A DNA stretch of 64,000 bases, taken from positions 3,658,001-3,722,000 of the forward strand of contig JACDQD010000004.1 in assembly GCA_019843655.1 (NCBI GenBank), written 5' to 3'. Positions within the stretch are counted from its first letter, which is position 1, and every line of letters begins with the position of its first letter. Origin of the DNA: Lethocerus indicus (lineage: Eukaryota > Arthropoda > Insecta > Hemiptera > Belostomatidae). Positions 12,081 to 24,080 of the stretch are shown here, piece by piece. The notes below the pieces were generated by a model. That model was not told where the DNA came from. It ran no database searches and was given only the letters and a program-made list of their open reading frames with translations. Position numbers and translations under genes: made by a program.

Positions 12081-14160
12081 TGAATTAGGCTAAAATGATC
12101 TGCTGTATTAATTGAACCGATATCACCGGCGATTACGCGGCAACATTGAACAATAAGGTGCTGAACTTTGTAATTATAATGGTTTCTATCTAATGATCAT
12201 CTATACGCCTTCGTATTAGTAAAATTAAATATTTGTACATACTCTCACATATCTTATCGGATGGTAGAGATAAAAAGGAGATGGCCCTTCCTTTTTACGT
12301 TTCCGATTAATTAAATTAAAAATGAAAGTTCCGATTAATTTTATTAATCGTAATTATACAAGCCGATGGTCAACCAATTTTTGCATTTACATCCATACAA
12401 ATATATTTTATGTTTATTATTAGGCGCTCAATTGTAAATGGAATAGTTCGCTGTATGTCTAATCTTAACCAAAGCATAATAATCCAGGCAAATACGTTCA
12501 AAATGCCATACGACAATCCCTCGTGTGGTCCCCTAACATAAATAAATAAATCTATAGGTATAAATAATCGGTGCAATATATTGAGATTATATGTTTACGA
12601 AGTGATATTTTCGATAAAATCGACTGTGTATATTGTTTAATGTAAAACAAGTCACGGCGTAATGTGAATCTGAACGATGTATAATCACTGGAGTGGTAAA
12701 GATAACAATAATACACATTTTACACTAATACTGGCTTTCGTGTAGCAAAAACGATTTCATAGCGATATATCCAATCTGGGATCTAAATATCTTTTTTATT
12801 TTACATTCATTCGATATGTGAATTTTTATTTCTAATAATCCGAATTTTATTTTAATTTGTTCGTATATGTCCATATACTCAGAGGATAGTACATGATCAA
12901 AGATGGTAGCATAAATCAGGGAATGGTTGCTGAGTGCACTTGTTTGATTTTAGAACAACACAAATGGAGGAATTCGGTCAGTTGTGAACTTAGTTGTTGC
13001 TTACCTCCGAATAGTAAATTCAACACCTGTTACAACAACCGTTTCACTTGATCGATACCAACACGACCTGTCAGCAATAATTCAAGTAGAAGTCAATTAG
13101 ATAATTTACTAAATTGATCAACATCCTTGGAGGAAAAAAAAGATTTTTTTCTTCAACCACAGGTGTTCTAGATTTTGAAGCCCAAACTGGAACTGAAAAT
13201 ATGCAGTTCCCCTTTTTCGTAGCTGTTCGTGGGACATTTGATGGAAATGAGAAATACAAGTTGAAGGTAACCGCCCGGGGTGCCGCCCGGTTAATGCAGC
13301 ACGCTAAGTGCGATCAGCCGCACCTTGTTTTATAGTCTTATGTCTTATATATATAGTCCGCGTTTATAGACTTAATGCTTGAATTATGACCAGAGCCCGG
13401 TAAAAGGGTAGACGGTTTCGGTACACCAGACCCTGTCCTCCCTACGTTCGATATGAATCGCTGGTGGCCAACAAATCATTTAAATACGGCCGTTGTGTCT
13501 TAATTAAATACACTGCTCCTTCTTGAAACAAGAAGAAAACAATTCTGGGAACGGTTCTTGGTATAAGCTAAAACTGGTCTAGGACCAGTCTAGGAATTAT
13601 TTTGTATGTACCTTTCTCTGTCTAATACAAAATTATTATATCACCCACCGTTACAAGCGTATCCACTGTCTTTGAGTAGTTGGTTTCTAAGCGTTACATA
13701 AAGCAATTATTGAGTTATAGAAGGGGCGACCAGGGTTCGGAATTTAATCTCCTGACTTATCTTTGATCTGCGAACGGACCGTTATGACGTTTCCTCATCA
13801 ATATCGAATAGGCTAATAGCGCACTAGGGTTATCAAGACGCAATAAAGGATTTTGGAATCAGTTTCTTCTGTTGCGAATTAGGGAAGATAAATGTAAAAC
13901 GATTTACGAAATGTCCGACCGAACCGTCCAATATAAAATATATAATCTATTATTTGTGACGCGATTATTCCAAAGGAATACACACACACAGTTAATCTGA
14001 TTGGTGTATCTCTTCAATATGGCCAATAGGTTACCTACCTGTGAGGTAGCTCGTTATTATATTAATAGATATCGTTACAATATTTTTTTTTATAATAGGA
14101 ACGTATAATCCGATTGAAAAGAATTTGGAGTTTTTGGATTGGACTGAATGATTTCGTGTG
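12081..14160. other. AT-rich noncoding stretch with a weak exon-like signal
   Basis: AT-rich. TTCCGATTAATT occurs twice near 12300-12340, and the second copy begins an 8-bp inverted repeat (12332-12339 with 12343-12350). An exon-like segment at 13163-13266 is listed separately. CCGCCCGG is repeated at 13271-13278 and 13283-13290. ACTGGTC/GACCAGT forms an inverted repeat at 13573-13589. Confidence 0.6.
13163..13266 (+). other. Weak candidate internal exon (unidentified)
   Basis: A T-rich tract ending in CAG (AG at 13161-13162) could serve as a 3' splice site, and AAG followed by GTAACC at 13267 could be a 5' splice site. The 104 nt between them are open in one frame, giving a mixed, protein-like composition (VLDFEAQTGTENMQ and onward). 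I do not recognise the product, the opposite strand is also open, and such signals arise by chance in DNA of this length. Inference only. Confidence 0.12.
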
Positions 14161-14824
14161 TAGTGAATTTAATCCGACTGAAGTTTAAGGAAACCCATCG
14201 GCGGCAATCCTCCGCGCTCCTTTGGTTCCCTATTATGGATTCCCCGATGTTTGTCTCCCTGTTCCCGAACAGGATGGCGCAGATTTAAAACAAACAGCGA
14301 ACCCTTCAGGTGTAGAGATAGGAGCCGCAGTAGGGCCCCCCATCCCATCCCATTCGCCACTGCGACATCGAAATTCGAAACTCCATTTGGGCCGGCTTCT
14401 TTAATCGCGAGCCCTCCCAACGGAAAGATTCATCATTTTATTATTCCTTTATTTGTGAAAAAGCAAATTTTTTACAAAAAACCTTCCACACTCAGCATTC
14501 AGCGCGTCGGTGGATGTGTATATTTATAATAAAAACCGTTATTTGCTATTAGAATTCCATGAAAATGAGAATCAATAACTTAAAATACGTAAAGCTATCC
14601 CGCATTAAACGCAAAGCGGCGTGGAAAAATACTATTTGACAAAACCGGTTAAAGAAATATAATTTGAAACGTTACATTATGGTGTGATAACATTCCGATA
14701 TGAAATTCGTGTACTGTTTCTTCAAAAAGTATGTCACTGTGTATAGTGATAGAGTCAATGTGTAGAATAATTATTAAAAAGTCTTTTAAATCCTCAAACT
14801 TCATAATCATAATGCAACGTTATA

Positions 14825-14826
<2 letters not shown>

Positions 14827-14869
<43 letters not shown>
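14827..14869. repeat. AT dinucleotide microsatellite, 43 bp
   Basis: A perfect alternating AT tract of 43 bp, the third of four long AT tracts in the window. Confidence 0.98.
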
Positions 14870-14870
<1 letters not shown>

Positions 14871-15111
14871 TTTACTATATATAACTCATTATTTCATCGC
14901 TGCCATATCGAAGGTCTGTAAGTGTCCCGCTCTACCTCTCCTTTGTTGCATTTTCCTCCTTTTAGCTCTTCACCGAAGTTCTCCTGTAAGACCGTTCACT
15001 TTTATCGCGGTTTCGGCTTAGCTGACCATCAACCTCACCGACAACGTTGCCGACAAAAAGTCGACCGGATTAATTGAATTGAACTCAATTCGAAATCGAA
15101 GAGGAAACATC

Positions 15112-15127
15112 GGGGGGGGGAGGGGGG
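15112..15127 (+). repeat. Poly-G tract, G9-A-G6
   Basis: Nine G residues, one A, then six G residues. It could form G-quadruplexes between strands or within the run, but has only two G blocks as written. Confidence 0.9.
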
Positions 15128-16575
15128 CGGTAAAAATTTATGCCCAATAAATTTTATGCGACAGTGAAACAGCATTGGGTCCCCCGCCAATGAAACTAGA
15201 ATGAGATGAAGACTCCTCATTTCCTCGACACCGATTTCGACCGCCGAAGACCCTACGACTCTTCTAAATCCTTGTACTTTCATTTTCTCCCGGCTATTTC
15301 TGAGTTCTGGAAAGGCTTTGAATTTTAAGATATGTTAATCTGACGTGTTCGTTGATCCGTATTGACGGTAATTCTACTGTACCGTATTAAACAAAAACGG
15401 TCGATTTATAGCATAGGATGCACCACTGGAGGGAAATAAATGTAGAATAACCTCCTACGAGAATAAATAAAATGTAAATAATAATGGGAAGAATGTTGTG
15501 AATTCGGAACATGTGTGAATTTGAATTAGTAGTTGATTGAAGTTAGAGGCCCGCAAGAAAATAAATATCAGATTGATTATGTGTATTTGTATAGCTCAAG
15601 TAATTGCTTGGAGGACCTATTTTATATAGCGGGACACTCCAGTTTTTCTAGGCTGAAATTAAGTACGACTCGTGGGTCTGAAGAAGAGTCCTATTGAGCC
15701 CTTTCAATAGAATTAGGTCCAGCCGACAGAACCTTCCTATTCAACATTCGGCTTCGTAAAACGCCGTTTAAACCCTCGCGCTGCGGAAAAGATGAAGGAA
15801 CAAGACTGACTCGAGGAAAAAAGTCCTTTTGCTAGAAATCGGAGTTTATCAATCGGCATTTAACAAAATCCAATTTTGGCGGCCCCGGTGAACTTTTTAC
15901 AGGTACGAATTTCTCGTCCGGCGAAGGCGGCGGAGCACTAACTTGAATTGGTTTCTGATGAAGGAACTCCTTTCATTTCTTATAATATCCCCGTGGCCAG
16001 TGTTCCAAATTGCAGCACCGACACATTTCATATTTAAATGTATCTAGGGAGGGGCAAAAAATATTCCGCTTCAGATTTTATAAGATTCAAAATACATTTT
16101 AGATATGATGAACGAATACTTCACTGAAGAAATTATATCCAGCATTAACATATTCCGATATGTTCTTTTATTTTATTTATAATAATATTTTTAATATGAA
16201 CCAAAATGGTAATTCAATTTTCAAGGTGTTTTAGTTATTCATGGAAGCAATAACTATGACTCAGGAAGGAAATGTACATCGGATTGCTTTAGAGAAAAAA
16301 ATTTTAAGAAATAACTCTAAAACCAGTAATGCTCATTAAATAAAAATGGGGTAATTTTTAACGTCGCTTTCTGTGACATTTAAAATTACCTAGCTGGTTT
16401 CTTTCGTCTTTGTTCTCTTTTTAATTCATAGAATGGAAGAAAATGATATAGGTCCGGAAGAAATGTTTCCCGCTAATGCCTCTTAAATTGCATACATTTT
16501 TATTTATTTAGCTGCTAAGGGGGAACAAAACTGGGGACTATAAGAAATACAATTTTCAGCAGCACAAGTAAACGC

Positions 16576-16627
16576 AATCAAATCTCTTGTTTGCGGTAAT
16601 ATGAATCATCTGTAACAAGAGATGATT
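16576..16627. other. Hairpin, 14 pairs with an AA bulge
   Basis: ATCTCTTGTT at 16582-16591 pairs exactly with AACAAGAGAT at 16614-16623 around a 22-nt loop. AATC at 16576-16579 then pairs with GATT at 16624-16627 beyond a two-base AA bulge. This is smaller than a typical pre-miRNA stem and neither arm is a known small RNA. Confidence 0.55.
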
Positions 16628-17679
16628 TTTAATGTAAGTGTACGTATTTTCTTTGAGGCTGAATCTCCTCCATTAGTAAATCCAAAGATCAATAAGTTTT
16701 TTAAATTTAATAGTACAGAAATAAGTTTGCTATGACTATTAGTAACATCCATTATTTTTTAAAATTCCATGGCTGTAAATTGTATAGTATCACGGAAAAG
16801 ACTCTAATAATGAAAAATATGCAATTGGAATAGTCAATAATATGACTGTCTATTTGCACGCTTGTACTTTTAAATGAATATGAAAAGACAATTGAAAGGC
16901 TTATGACTACAACCCCGATTCAATTGCCACATAATAATTTCGTAACAATATATATATAAGATTTGGCTACTACTACTAATCATTCTGTCCTAATATTCCA
17001 CAATATTATATAAGATAATGAAAGTTGAGATGAGTGAAGTCATACGAAACAAGTCCTTCAATTAATTTAATTCATGCGGAAGGTGTGTTACCGTCGGTAT
17101 TAATATGTCCCGGTGAGATGCTAGGGCTAATTAGTTTACAGAGGCGGAAGACTCGATGACGTTTCGGGTAGCAATTTAATTTTGCCCGGTTCACCGCGAC
17201 TTGGGTCGCAATTACATTTCTTGCCGGGAGCAAATGAACCCAGCGTCCGTCTTAATGTCTCCTGCGAATTGTCGCCTCCTTGGACGTTTAATTCGGTCCA
17301 GGCAATGCGGTCTAGGTTCGACAAGGTACCTAATAATTATTTAATTAATCCCGTCTCTGCGGGACCTCGCGCACGTTCAGAGGCCGTCACACCGACCCTC
17401 GGCAACGCGCCTCTGATGATACGCCGTTCAGAAAGAGCATAGTCGATAAACGCTTCGGATCTTGGAAAGCGATTGATGAATTATCTACTCGGTACGATTT
17501 GTTGGTTTTGCTTCAACCCGTCGACCGACATACAGCCCTGGTAAACATGGCTGGTCCTAAACGTTCCTCCGCTCTGGTTTCAACAGCAAACTAATTAGAT
17601 ACGGAATAGTAACATATTAACGGGAATAGTTAATTAATAGGACGACTCTTTTTCATACAATACTCGTCGACAAAGTAAT

Positions 17680-17700
17680 TTATCGATTATTAATCGATAA
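17680..17700. repeat. 21-bp near-perfect palindrome (10-bp arms)
   Basis: TTATCGATTA at 17680-17689 and TAATCGATAA at 17691-17700 are exact reverse complements around a single T. Each arm contains ATCGAT and a TAAT/ATTA homeodomain-type core, so the site could bind a dimer. About 0.06 such sites are expected by chance at this spacing. Confidence 0.85.
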
Positions 17701-18599
17701 TGATTAATTTTAATTATTATTCAGAATTCGAAGAAACTATCGAGAAATATATCGTCGACGCTACAGCTCGGCTTTATTGAAGGTAACAAGATAGAATTCA
17801 GCTATCGGAAATGCGAGCTTTTTGGAATCAAGTTACATTGTATGAGCGGTAGGTCTCTTTCGGCGGGATTTGTATCCAAACAAAACCCTCAACCGGCTCC
17901 GGAATTAAACCTGCTCTCCTCCCCCCTTCGTATAATATAAAGGGGGTTCCAACGTAAATATTCCTTTACTGCATTCGCACAACCCGTTATACACGCGCAG
18001 TCAATTTTTAAAGACAGCATACAATATTCCTCTATTATAATGTTCCTAGAATTGCTATAGTCTTACAGCAGTAGTCGTACAGTAACAGAATTATTATCCG
18101 CTTACAAAAGTGTATTCTTTCTCTATAGCCTCCCTCGATTTTTCCGAATGAAAATTCAATCAGTTTCGATGGTGCTCAAAAATGAATATCTTAGGTTATC
18201 GATTTACAATCCACTTGCCGAGAAGAGAGAAGGAGTGATAGTCCCGCACGTCGCACTTTTTCGAACAACCTTATGCAAATGTTGTAAATACAGACGGGAA
18301 TCAGGGCCCCGTGGATACTCTATCTGGACTGCCTCAGCCTCGGAGGAGAGCGGTCGGATTCGGAACGCGGCGATGCCATTCCATTCGGCCGAGTCTGTCG
18401 CTATTGTTTCTGAAAACATACCAGCAAGCCGCCGCTTGTTTTCATATTTCCGATGTCAATCTTTTCTGTCGGCGCTATCGGTCGTAAATTCTTCTTCCAC
18501 CATAATTGAATAGATCGGTACAATCATTAAATTAGAGTTAAAACGTTATTTCGCGAATAAGCAGTAGGCTTAAACACTGTCGTATTTAAGTATGGGTAG

Positions 18600-18616
18600 G
18601 AGAACAGTTTGTTCTC
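18600..18616. promoter_or_regulatory. GRE-like inverted repeat, IR3
   Basis: GAGAACA and TGTTCTC flank GTT, which exactly fits the classical AGAACAnnnTGTTCT steroid-receptor palindrome of vertebrates. Invertebrates lack that receptor class, and seven-bp arms at a fixed spacing occur several times by chance in 64 kb. It may well be fortuitous. Confidence 0.2.
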
Positions 18617-18880
18617 ATATTGCCTGAGCAGACTACGTACGAGACAGTAAACCGAACTGAAAAATAAACGTAATATTTATTTCGTGTCAATATAAATGTG
18701 TAATATAACACGTATATTTTTGAATCCGGCAGAATAAGTTTTAAGAAAGTTAAAAAGTTTGTTCAAATTACTACCCTTAACCTGACTGGACCCACTCGTC
18801 AACCCTCACTTTCTTACAAATAATTTTTATTTTCTGTAAATACAAATTTTACATCGATAAAACGATATACAAATGTCGAT

Positions 18881-19320
18881 TCGTACATTCATTCCGGCCT
18901 ACGGGCCTTCGACCCTCACTTTTATCCGGCCCCAGGTTGGCGTGTCCCCCGACTCTTAACCCTTCTCCGCTACCCCTTCGATTCAAGTTTCATTCGCCCT
19001 CTGTACTTTACCTTTCTGGTTCGTGCTGTTTCCCCCTTATTTCGCCTTTCTCTTCTCTCCCGTCTCGTCGTTCGTCCTTTCCTTTCCGGCCGCTTCCGCC
19101 GCCGGAACAAATCGCGATCGAGGTCCAAAAGAAAAAACTGAATAGGTTTATCGCGGTCCAAAACTGGTCTCGTGTCCGAGATCCAGGTGGCCGCCGCGGC
19201 AGGGGCGATTTTATTCGTACCAAGTTTCCGCCGAGTCTTCGATTAAAACCGGGTCTCTTCCGACCTTTACGAAGCTGGCCCTTTTTTAGATTTCATGCCC
19301 CATTTTCTTTCGCATAAAAG
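18881..19320. other. Pyrimidine-rich GC block
   Basis: The + strand is strongly pyrimidine-biased, most clearly at 19021-19098 where about 85% of bases are C or T. An open 126-codon ATG frame at 18937-19317 reads through it, giving a Pro/Ser/Arg/Phe-rich product, and two minus-strand frames are open as well. The openness is explained by the composition, so I do not call a gene. Confidence 0.55.
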
Positions 19321-20577
19321 AACATAAACGTTATTAATTATTTCCTTTGTTCTAATTTAGTATTCATTTATTAATGTTATGTATCTATAGTTTTTTTGTA
19401 TAGCGAGTTGACGTAACCAATCTAGAAAAGACCAATCATTTTGTAATGGAAGGATGAGCCGAGAAAAATTACAACACCCCGAGAGTAAAGCCCCTAAATT
19501 ACAGAGCGACTACAACGTCTCGGATAAAGATAAATCGGTCATAATATTCCTATTTCTTATTTCGTAGACGCTGTCCTCCCGTGTTTTTAGATGCCCCAAT
19601 GATTCGTCCATCCGTCTTCAGTCCCGCCAGAAACTGCAACGTCTCTGTTTTTACTCTCATGTGTCAGTAGAGTGTTGTACTTGAGGAATTGGGGAACATT
19701 GTTGGGGAAAAACCTTTTGTACGTTACCTATACTTTGATATATATCAATACCGCTTCACATAAAAGTACTAAACTATTAAAGCGGCGGATATTATAGTAA
19801 ACCATCGGTTTCAGACAAAGCGATCTGTACAAAATTATCAGCGGCATGATTTTAACTACATGTTTATCAAGAAGGATTTTCAGGTTTATTTCCATCGTAC
19901 ATATGATAGCTGTAAATACTAAAAAGTACCATATATGACAATTACGCGATGAAAATTTAGTCTTATTATATATTATAGGAAGGTAATCCGGGCATTAATC
20001 AAATAAGCTTTTCATACGCGAGAGAATAATAAGGCACATTTTTTTAAGCCAGACATTTTATCGATAGCGATGAATGAGAATAATTCAGAGCACCCGGGGG
20101 TTTATGAGTGATACGACAGATATATTTTGTGACGCGGGGCGTTGAAAAAACAAAACGTACGGACTTCAGTTTAAAGAGCCCGACGCGTACTTCGAAACAC
20201 AGTACCAGTATTAATTTTACCGACTCTGGGTGGCATTAAACTAAATGAAGTTAAATTTTCACCCTCCGGGACTGGAAAAATACAGAGCGAATTGCGATTC
20301 AACAACCTATAATTTGCCGAGCGCTCAGAGCGTTGCCATCTCATAACTACCGCTGATGAAAAACAATTTCAGGGCAAACCAACAATTCTTTCGCATTTAT
20401 CCGTTCGTGGTTTAGCCGAGTTACGAGAATTGTTTTTATGGGATATGTTCCACGATATGATGTACGCTGACCCCTTTACATTCAGAAATTCTGCACATGC
20501 TGTTCTATTGGTATCAGTGGTACATACATCCCGCAATATATGCTTTCATTTTCGCTTATCGTCAGACCATATATGTC

Positions 20578-20580
<3 letters not shown>

Positions 20581-20625
<45 letters not shown>
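20581..20625. repeat. AT dinucleotide microsatellite, 45 bp
   Basis: A perfect alternating AT tract of 45 bp, the fourth of the four long AT tracts. No comparable tract occurs in the remaining 43 kb. Confidence 0.98.
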
Positions 20626-20628
<3 letters not shown>

Positions 20629-21845
20629 ATAAATTTTCCGAGATTTACTAGCTTATTCGAAACCTATATTTATTTAAAACCCGTTAACCAGGCCTCTTGC
20701 GTTTATCAATTTAACACTCGTTTAAGAGCTCGTTCCCCGTCAACGCTAAGCCGGGTTGCGCCCAATTTGGAATTAACGCCGCTGACACCTGGGGCTTTTA
20801 TTTTGAATTAAAGGTAATGAAATCGGGCTTTGCATAGATTTGGAAAGGTCGGAGTCCATTCGTGGATGGAGCAACCATCCGTTTAGAGAGAAAGGAAGCA
20901 GTAGTGAACCGGACCAAAAGTGATGAGACATGCGTTGATAGGGACCCCCACCTCCGGGACAGAGTGCTCGCATTGAACATTCGGTACATTCTAGATAAGA
21001 CCTGGAGGTTGGGAGTCTGCAGGGAGTTCTGTACGCTTAGGAGACTATCCACTTATCACAATCCACTTATTTGCCTATAAAGCTTCAAATTGGTCTATAT
21101 TATGATATGTTCAAATATCGGCGATAAATGATTTCAAATTAAAATAAGCATTACTGTACGTATTATTATTATGTAATCAAACAACAACAAAATGTCTCAT
21201 CAGTCAGCCAGAGTGCGCTATGATGTGCAGTTATCGGTCTCTATGTTGTGTAGCCAGCTACAGTATTGGCGGGTAATAAGGATTAATCATAAAGCTGTAT
21301 CGCATCATTAATTCACTCCGTCGAAGGGACGCTATTACCTGTAATCGGCTAGACGTTTAGTCGCCGCCGTATCGTATTTACCTGCCGTTACTGAATGGGT
21401 TATTAAATAATAGTAAATTTGAAATACAGAGATATTCGAGGAGGGCGGAATATGAAACGGGGGTCGTAAAATTCGCCCGTTTGATTTTAATGGGTTCCTG
21501 AAGAATGGAAACCGAGAATGGAACGGGCCGTGTTGTGGGGGGCCGTGCGGGCAGTGTACATAATAGGGGAGCCAATGTTAGCTCTATGTTGGTCTTTGTT
21601 ACACCAAATATAAATAAGAGTTCCGAGCCACAAACCGGGCGGGCCGCTCATATAAATAATATAACGTCTGGGCCAGATCCAACCACTTATTATGAGGACT
21701 TTTGACGAAAGACCGAGGATAAATGTATCATGTAAAATGCAGTGTGTATTATACACGCATTACTCTTACCCTTGCTTATGATACGGCCTGGAAAAACCCG
21801 ACTCAGTATTATTATTTATAGTATTCAAACCGATTCAAGTAATCT

Positions 21846-21872
21846 ACCTGGAACACCTGGAACACCTAGAAC
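21846..21872 (+). repeat. 9-bp tandem repeat, three copies
   Basis: ACCTGGAAC is present twice in tandem, followed by ACCTAGAAC with one substitution. It is a small minisatellite-like expansion. Confidence 0.9.
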
Positions 21873-22150
21873 ACGAATACGTTTTTTTTCTTGCCAGCAA
21901 TTTTTATTCGTTCAGTAGCGTAGGTGGAAGTTTTATTCGGCCGACCCGTGGATATAGGAAGGTAAGTAAGTTATGAGAACGGGGTGTTAGTAGAATATTC
22001 ATGACTGTGTGCTCTAATATTCGTCCGTTCGAATGGAACTGCTCCAGTTCCCCGTATATCGGTTGAACACATCTAATAAAAAGTACCGCCGCTGTTGGAA
22101 TCCCGAGCTGAAAAGGTGCTAGAAAATACATGTGTAATGTGTCGGGTGAA

Positions 22151-24080
22151 ATATAAAATCTCGAGCCCAAATAAGGCCCCCCACAAGGGTTGACAATTCA
22201 AAAACGCCCTGTTAGCCAGTTAGGGGAATAAGTCCAGCTTAGCAGCCACTCGATGTCCACTGCGATCGGACCTGGAAACGGCGGCATTAAACCCGGCAAC
22301 TCCCGTTGTTCACTGCCGGTATTTACATATTAAACGTGCGAGCCATCACCAGAAACGAGTTTCGAGTATCGCGGTAAATAAATAATTTATGAGCCAATTA
22401 ACATAATGGAGAGAGGCGCCGCTGGAGAACCCCGAATACCGCCCGGGTAGGCGGCTCCGAGTTATTTTAAAATTCTAGCCCTAAGTCGTATTCACGGCGT
22501 CCCCCGGCTTAGCGTTATCCGGAAGAGGAGTAAGACTTACCGTCTCGCTTACCTACTGTATAAACTGAACTTATGCATTACGTTATAGCACTCACACGAA
22601 TTATCTTGAAATAACAATGATGCTCCCTAATATTGAATGAACAAAATCTCCCCACCCAACTGGGAGCGCTCGAGTGAAATAATAGTACGATTTTGATTTA
22701 ACTTTTCCTATGTGAAATCGGAAATTCCCAGAACCATCCTTGATAATCCCGTGAAATTTCTTCCGCGCGTGGTAAAAGACTCAACTGACGTTCGAATTTA
22801 TTGAAGCGAACCATTAATCCCCTGGAATAATAGAATATAAATTAATACATAATTGAATGTCATGAGTCGAAAGCCGACCTGGGATTTTACTACCAAATGA
22901 ATCCTGAAGGTAATTTTCATTACGCTCTTTTACGAAATTCCGTTTTTCAAGCAACGATGTTTTATATTATTCAAAGTAAATTAAAAATTAAGTATTTTTT
23001 AATATTCAGGACGAATAGTGCATTCAGAGAGACGTGATCTCAAATTGAATAAATGCAGTTTTTGAATTGAATCGTTTCAAATATTTAACAAGGGAACGTC
23101 CCAAACTGAATATATCCACGCTGACACCTCTACTACTTTAATTTGTAACCATTGTGTGGTACTTTCTTACTATTATTTTCTGATTTAAGATAGAAGAAAA
23201 TCGAACACTAAATGTTAGTACCGGAATCGTTTATTGTTAAATTGCTCATTAAACAAAACTTTGTCCTTCGTGTTATTATTTTATCCCTAATTAGGGTACG
23301 CCCTTTTGCCTTCGCGTGATATCAGAACACGTTTCTCCGAAAAAAAACGAGTGTATAATGAACAGATATAAAAAATACTAACGAATAATATTGTGTCTGC
23401 GTTTCCTGTATTTAAAAGTATTAATTCTAACCCGGATAAATCCGATTCATTTTCGACCCTCTGTTCTGAATAGAATCAATTAAATCTGTAGATGCTTTGA
23501 AATTTGCACGTGTGATTAGAAATGTCTTTGTGGTTTTAATATTGTAGTTCATTTACTGCCAACTAAAAGAGTGAATTCCTGTAAGATCGGGCATGTTTTT
23601 CCTGTTGCTTCATTGAATATACAATATAATGTTCTAGAACTGCACACATCCCCAAATGGAAACAGATTAAATTATGCTTAAATATTTATCTCTAATGTAT
23701 CCTGCAATTGAAATAATTTGTTGCCCTTTGAAGTATCCATTAGTCGCCATTATTTGTTAAATATATATGCGTACAGCAACATAGTCGACCGGAATCCACT
23801 TTATTTCTTGGATGCAATATTTTGTTCAATATTTGTTTTTTAGTTGCGCATAGGACCACAATAGTAGTACGAGTGAGAGTTATTTAAAAAATAAATTATT
23901 CATCGTTCTTTATACTAAGAAAGCTATTGTTGTTAATGGGGACCAGTATGGAAATAAATCTTAATTTAGGGAGCTAAAGCCAGTAATAGATTTTTATTGT
24001 CAGTAACATTTTTGCGAATTGGTAGGGTTGTGTCGTTCCTACTGATTGTCAATTTAAGAGGTAGACTTAAGTTGCAATAA
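22151..24080. other. GC island then AT-rich noncoding DNA
   Basis: 22151-22560 is a GC-rich island with no recognisable frame. 22561-24080 is AT-rich and holds the 12-bp palindrome CCCTAATTAGGG (23285-23296) around a homeodomain core. No gene, repeat family or RNA is recognisable. Confidence 0.7.

Larger units (their letters stand above)
14161..17080. other. GC island, AT microsatellite and AT-rich noncoding DNA
   Basis: 14161-14430 is a GC island with overlapping open frames of 60-92 codons on both strands, none recognised. An AT microsatellite follows at 14827-14869. 15112-15127 is a G9-A-G6 tract. 15640-15990 is moderately GC-rich. 16000-17080 is AT-rich and contains the bulged hairpin at 16576-16627. 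No gene is supported. Confidence 0.6.
17081..18880. other. GC island then mixed noncoding DNA
   Basis: 17081-17620 is GC-richer, with TCAGAGGC/GCCTCTGA inverted at 17377-17384 and 17409-17416. A TATAAAG word followed by five G residues in all lies at 17936-17946, without a convincing initiator at the usual distance. An ATG frame of 121 codons at 18148-18513 overlaps an open minus-strand frame and has no recognisable domain. A GRE-like palindrome is at 18600-18616. Confidence 0.55.
19321..22150. other. Noncoding stretch with AT microsatellite and small GC patches
   Basis: AT-rich with GC-richer patches at 20080-20420, 20690-21060 and 21360-21680. Frames of 60-90 codons occur on both strands in those patches and none is recognised. 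An AT microsatellite sits at 20581-20625 and a 9-bp tandem triplication at 21846-21872. No RNA gene is visible. Confidence 0.65.

Noticed and set aside
14042..14049. TGAGGTAG, the let-7 seed
   Set aside because: The bases that follow differ from let-7 and only a five-base stem can form locally.
14731..15021. Frames containing Tyr-Ile repeats
   Set aside because: They are translations of the AT microsatellites, as are similar frames near 600-780, 2669-2908 and 20430-20651.
17936..17975. TATAAAG followed by a G run as a core promoter
   Set aside because: No initiator of consensus quality lies 28-33 bp downstream, and no exon can be recognised beyond it.
18937..19317. 126-codon Pro/Ser/Arg-rich ATG frame
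   Set aside because: It reads along a pyrimidine-rich tract where stop codons are naturally scarce, and minus-strand frames are open too. The peptide is compositional.
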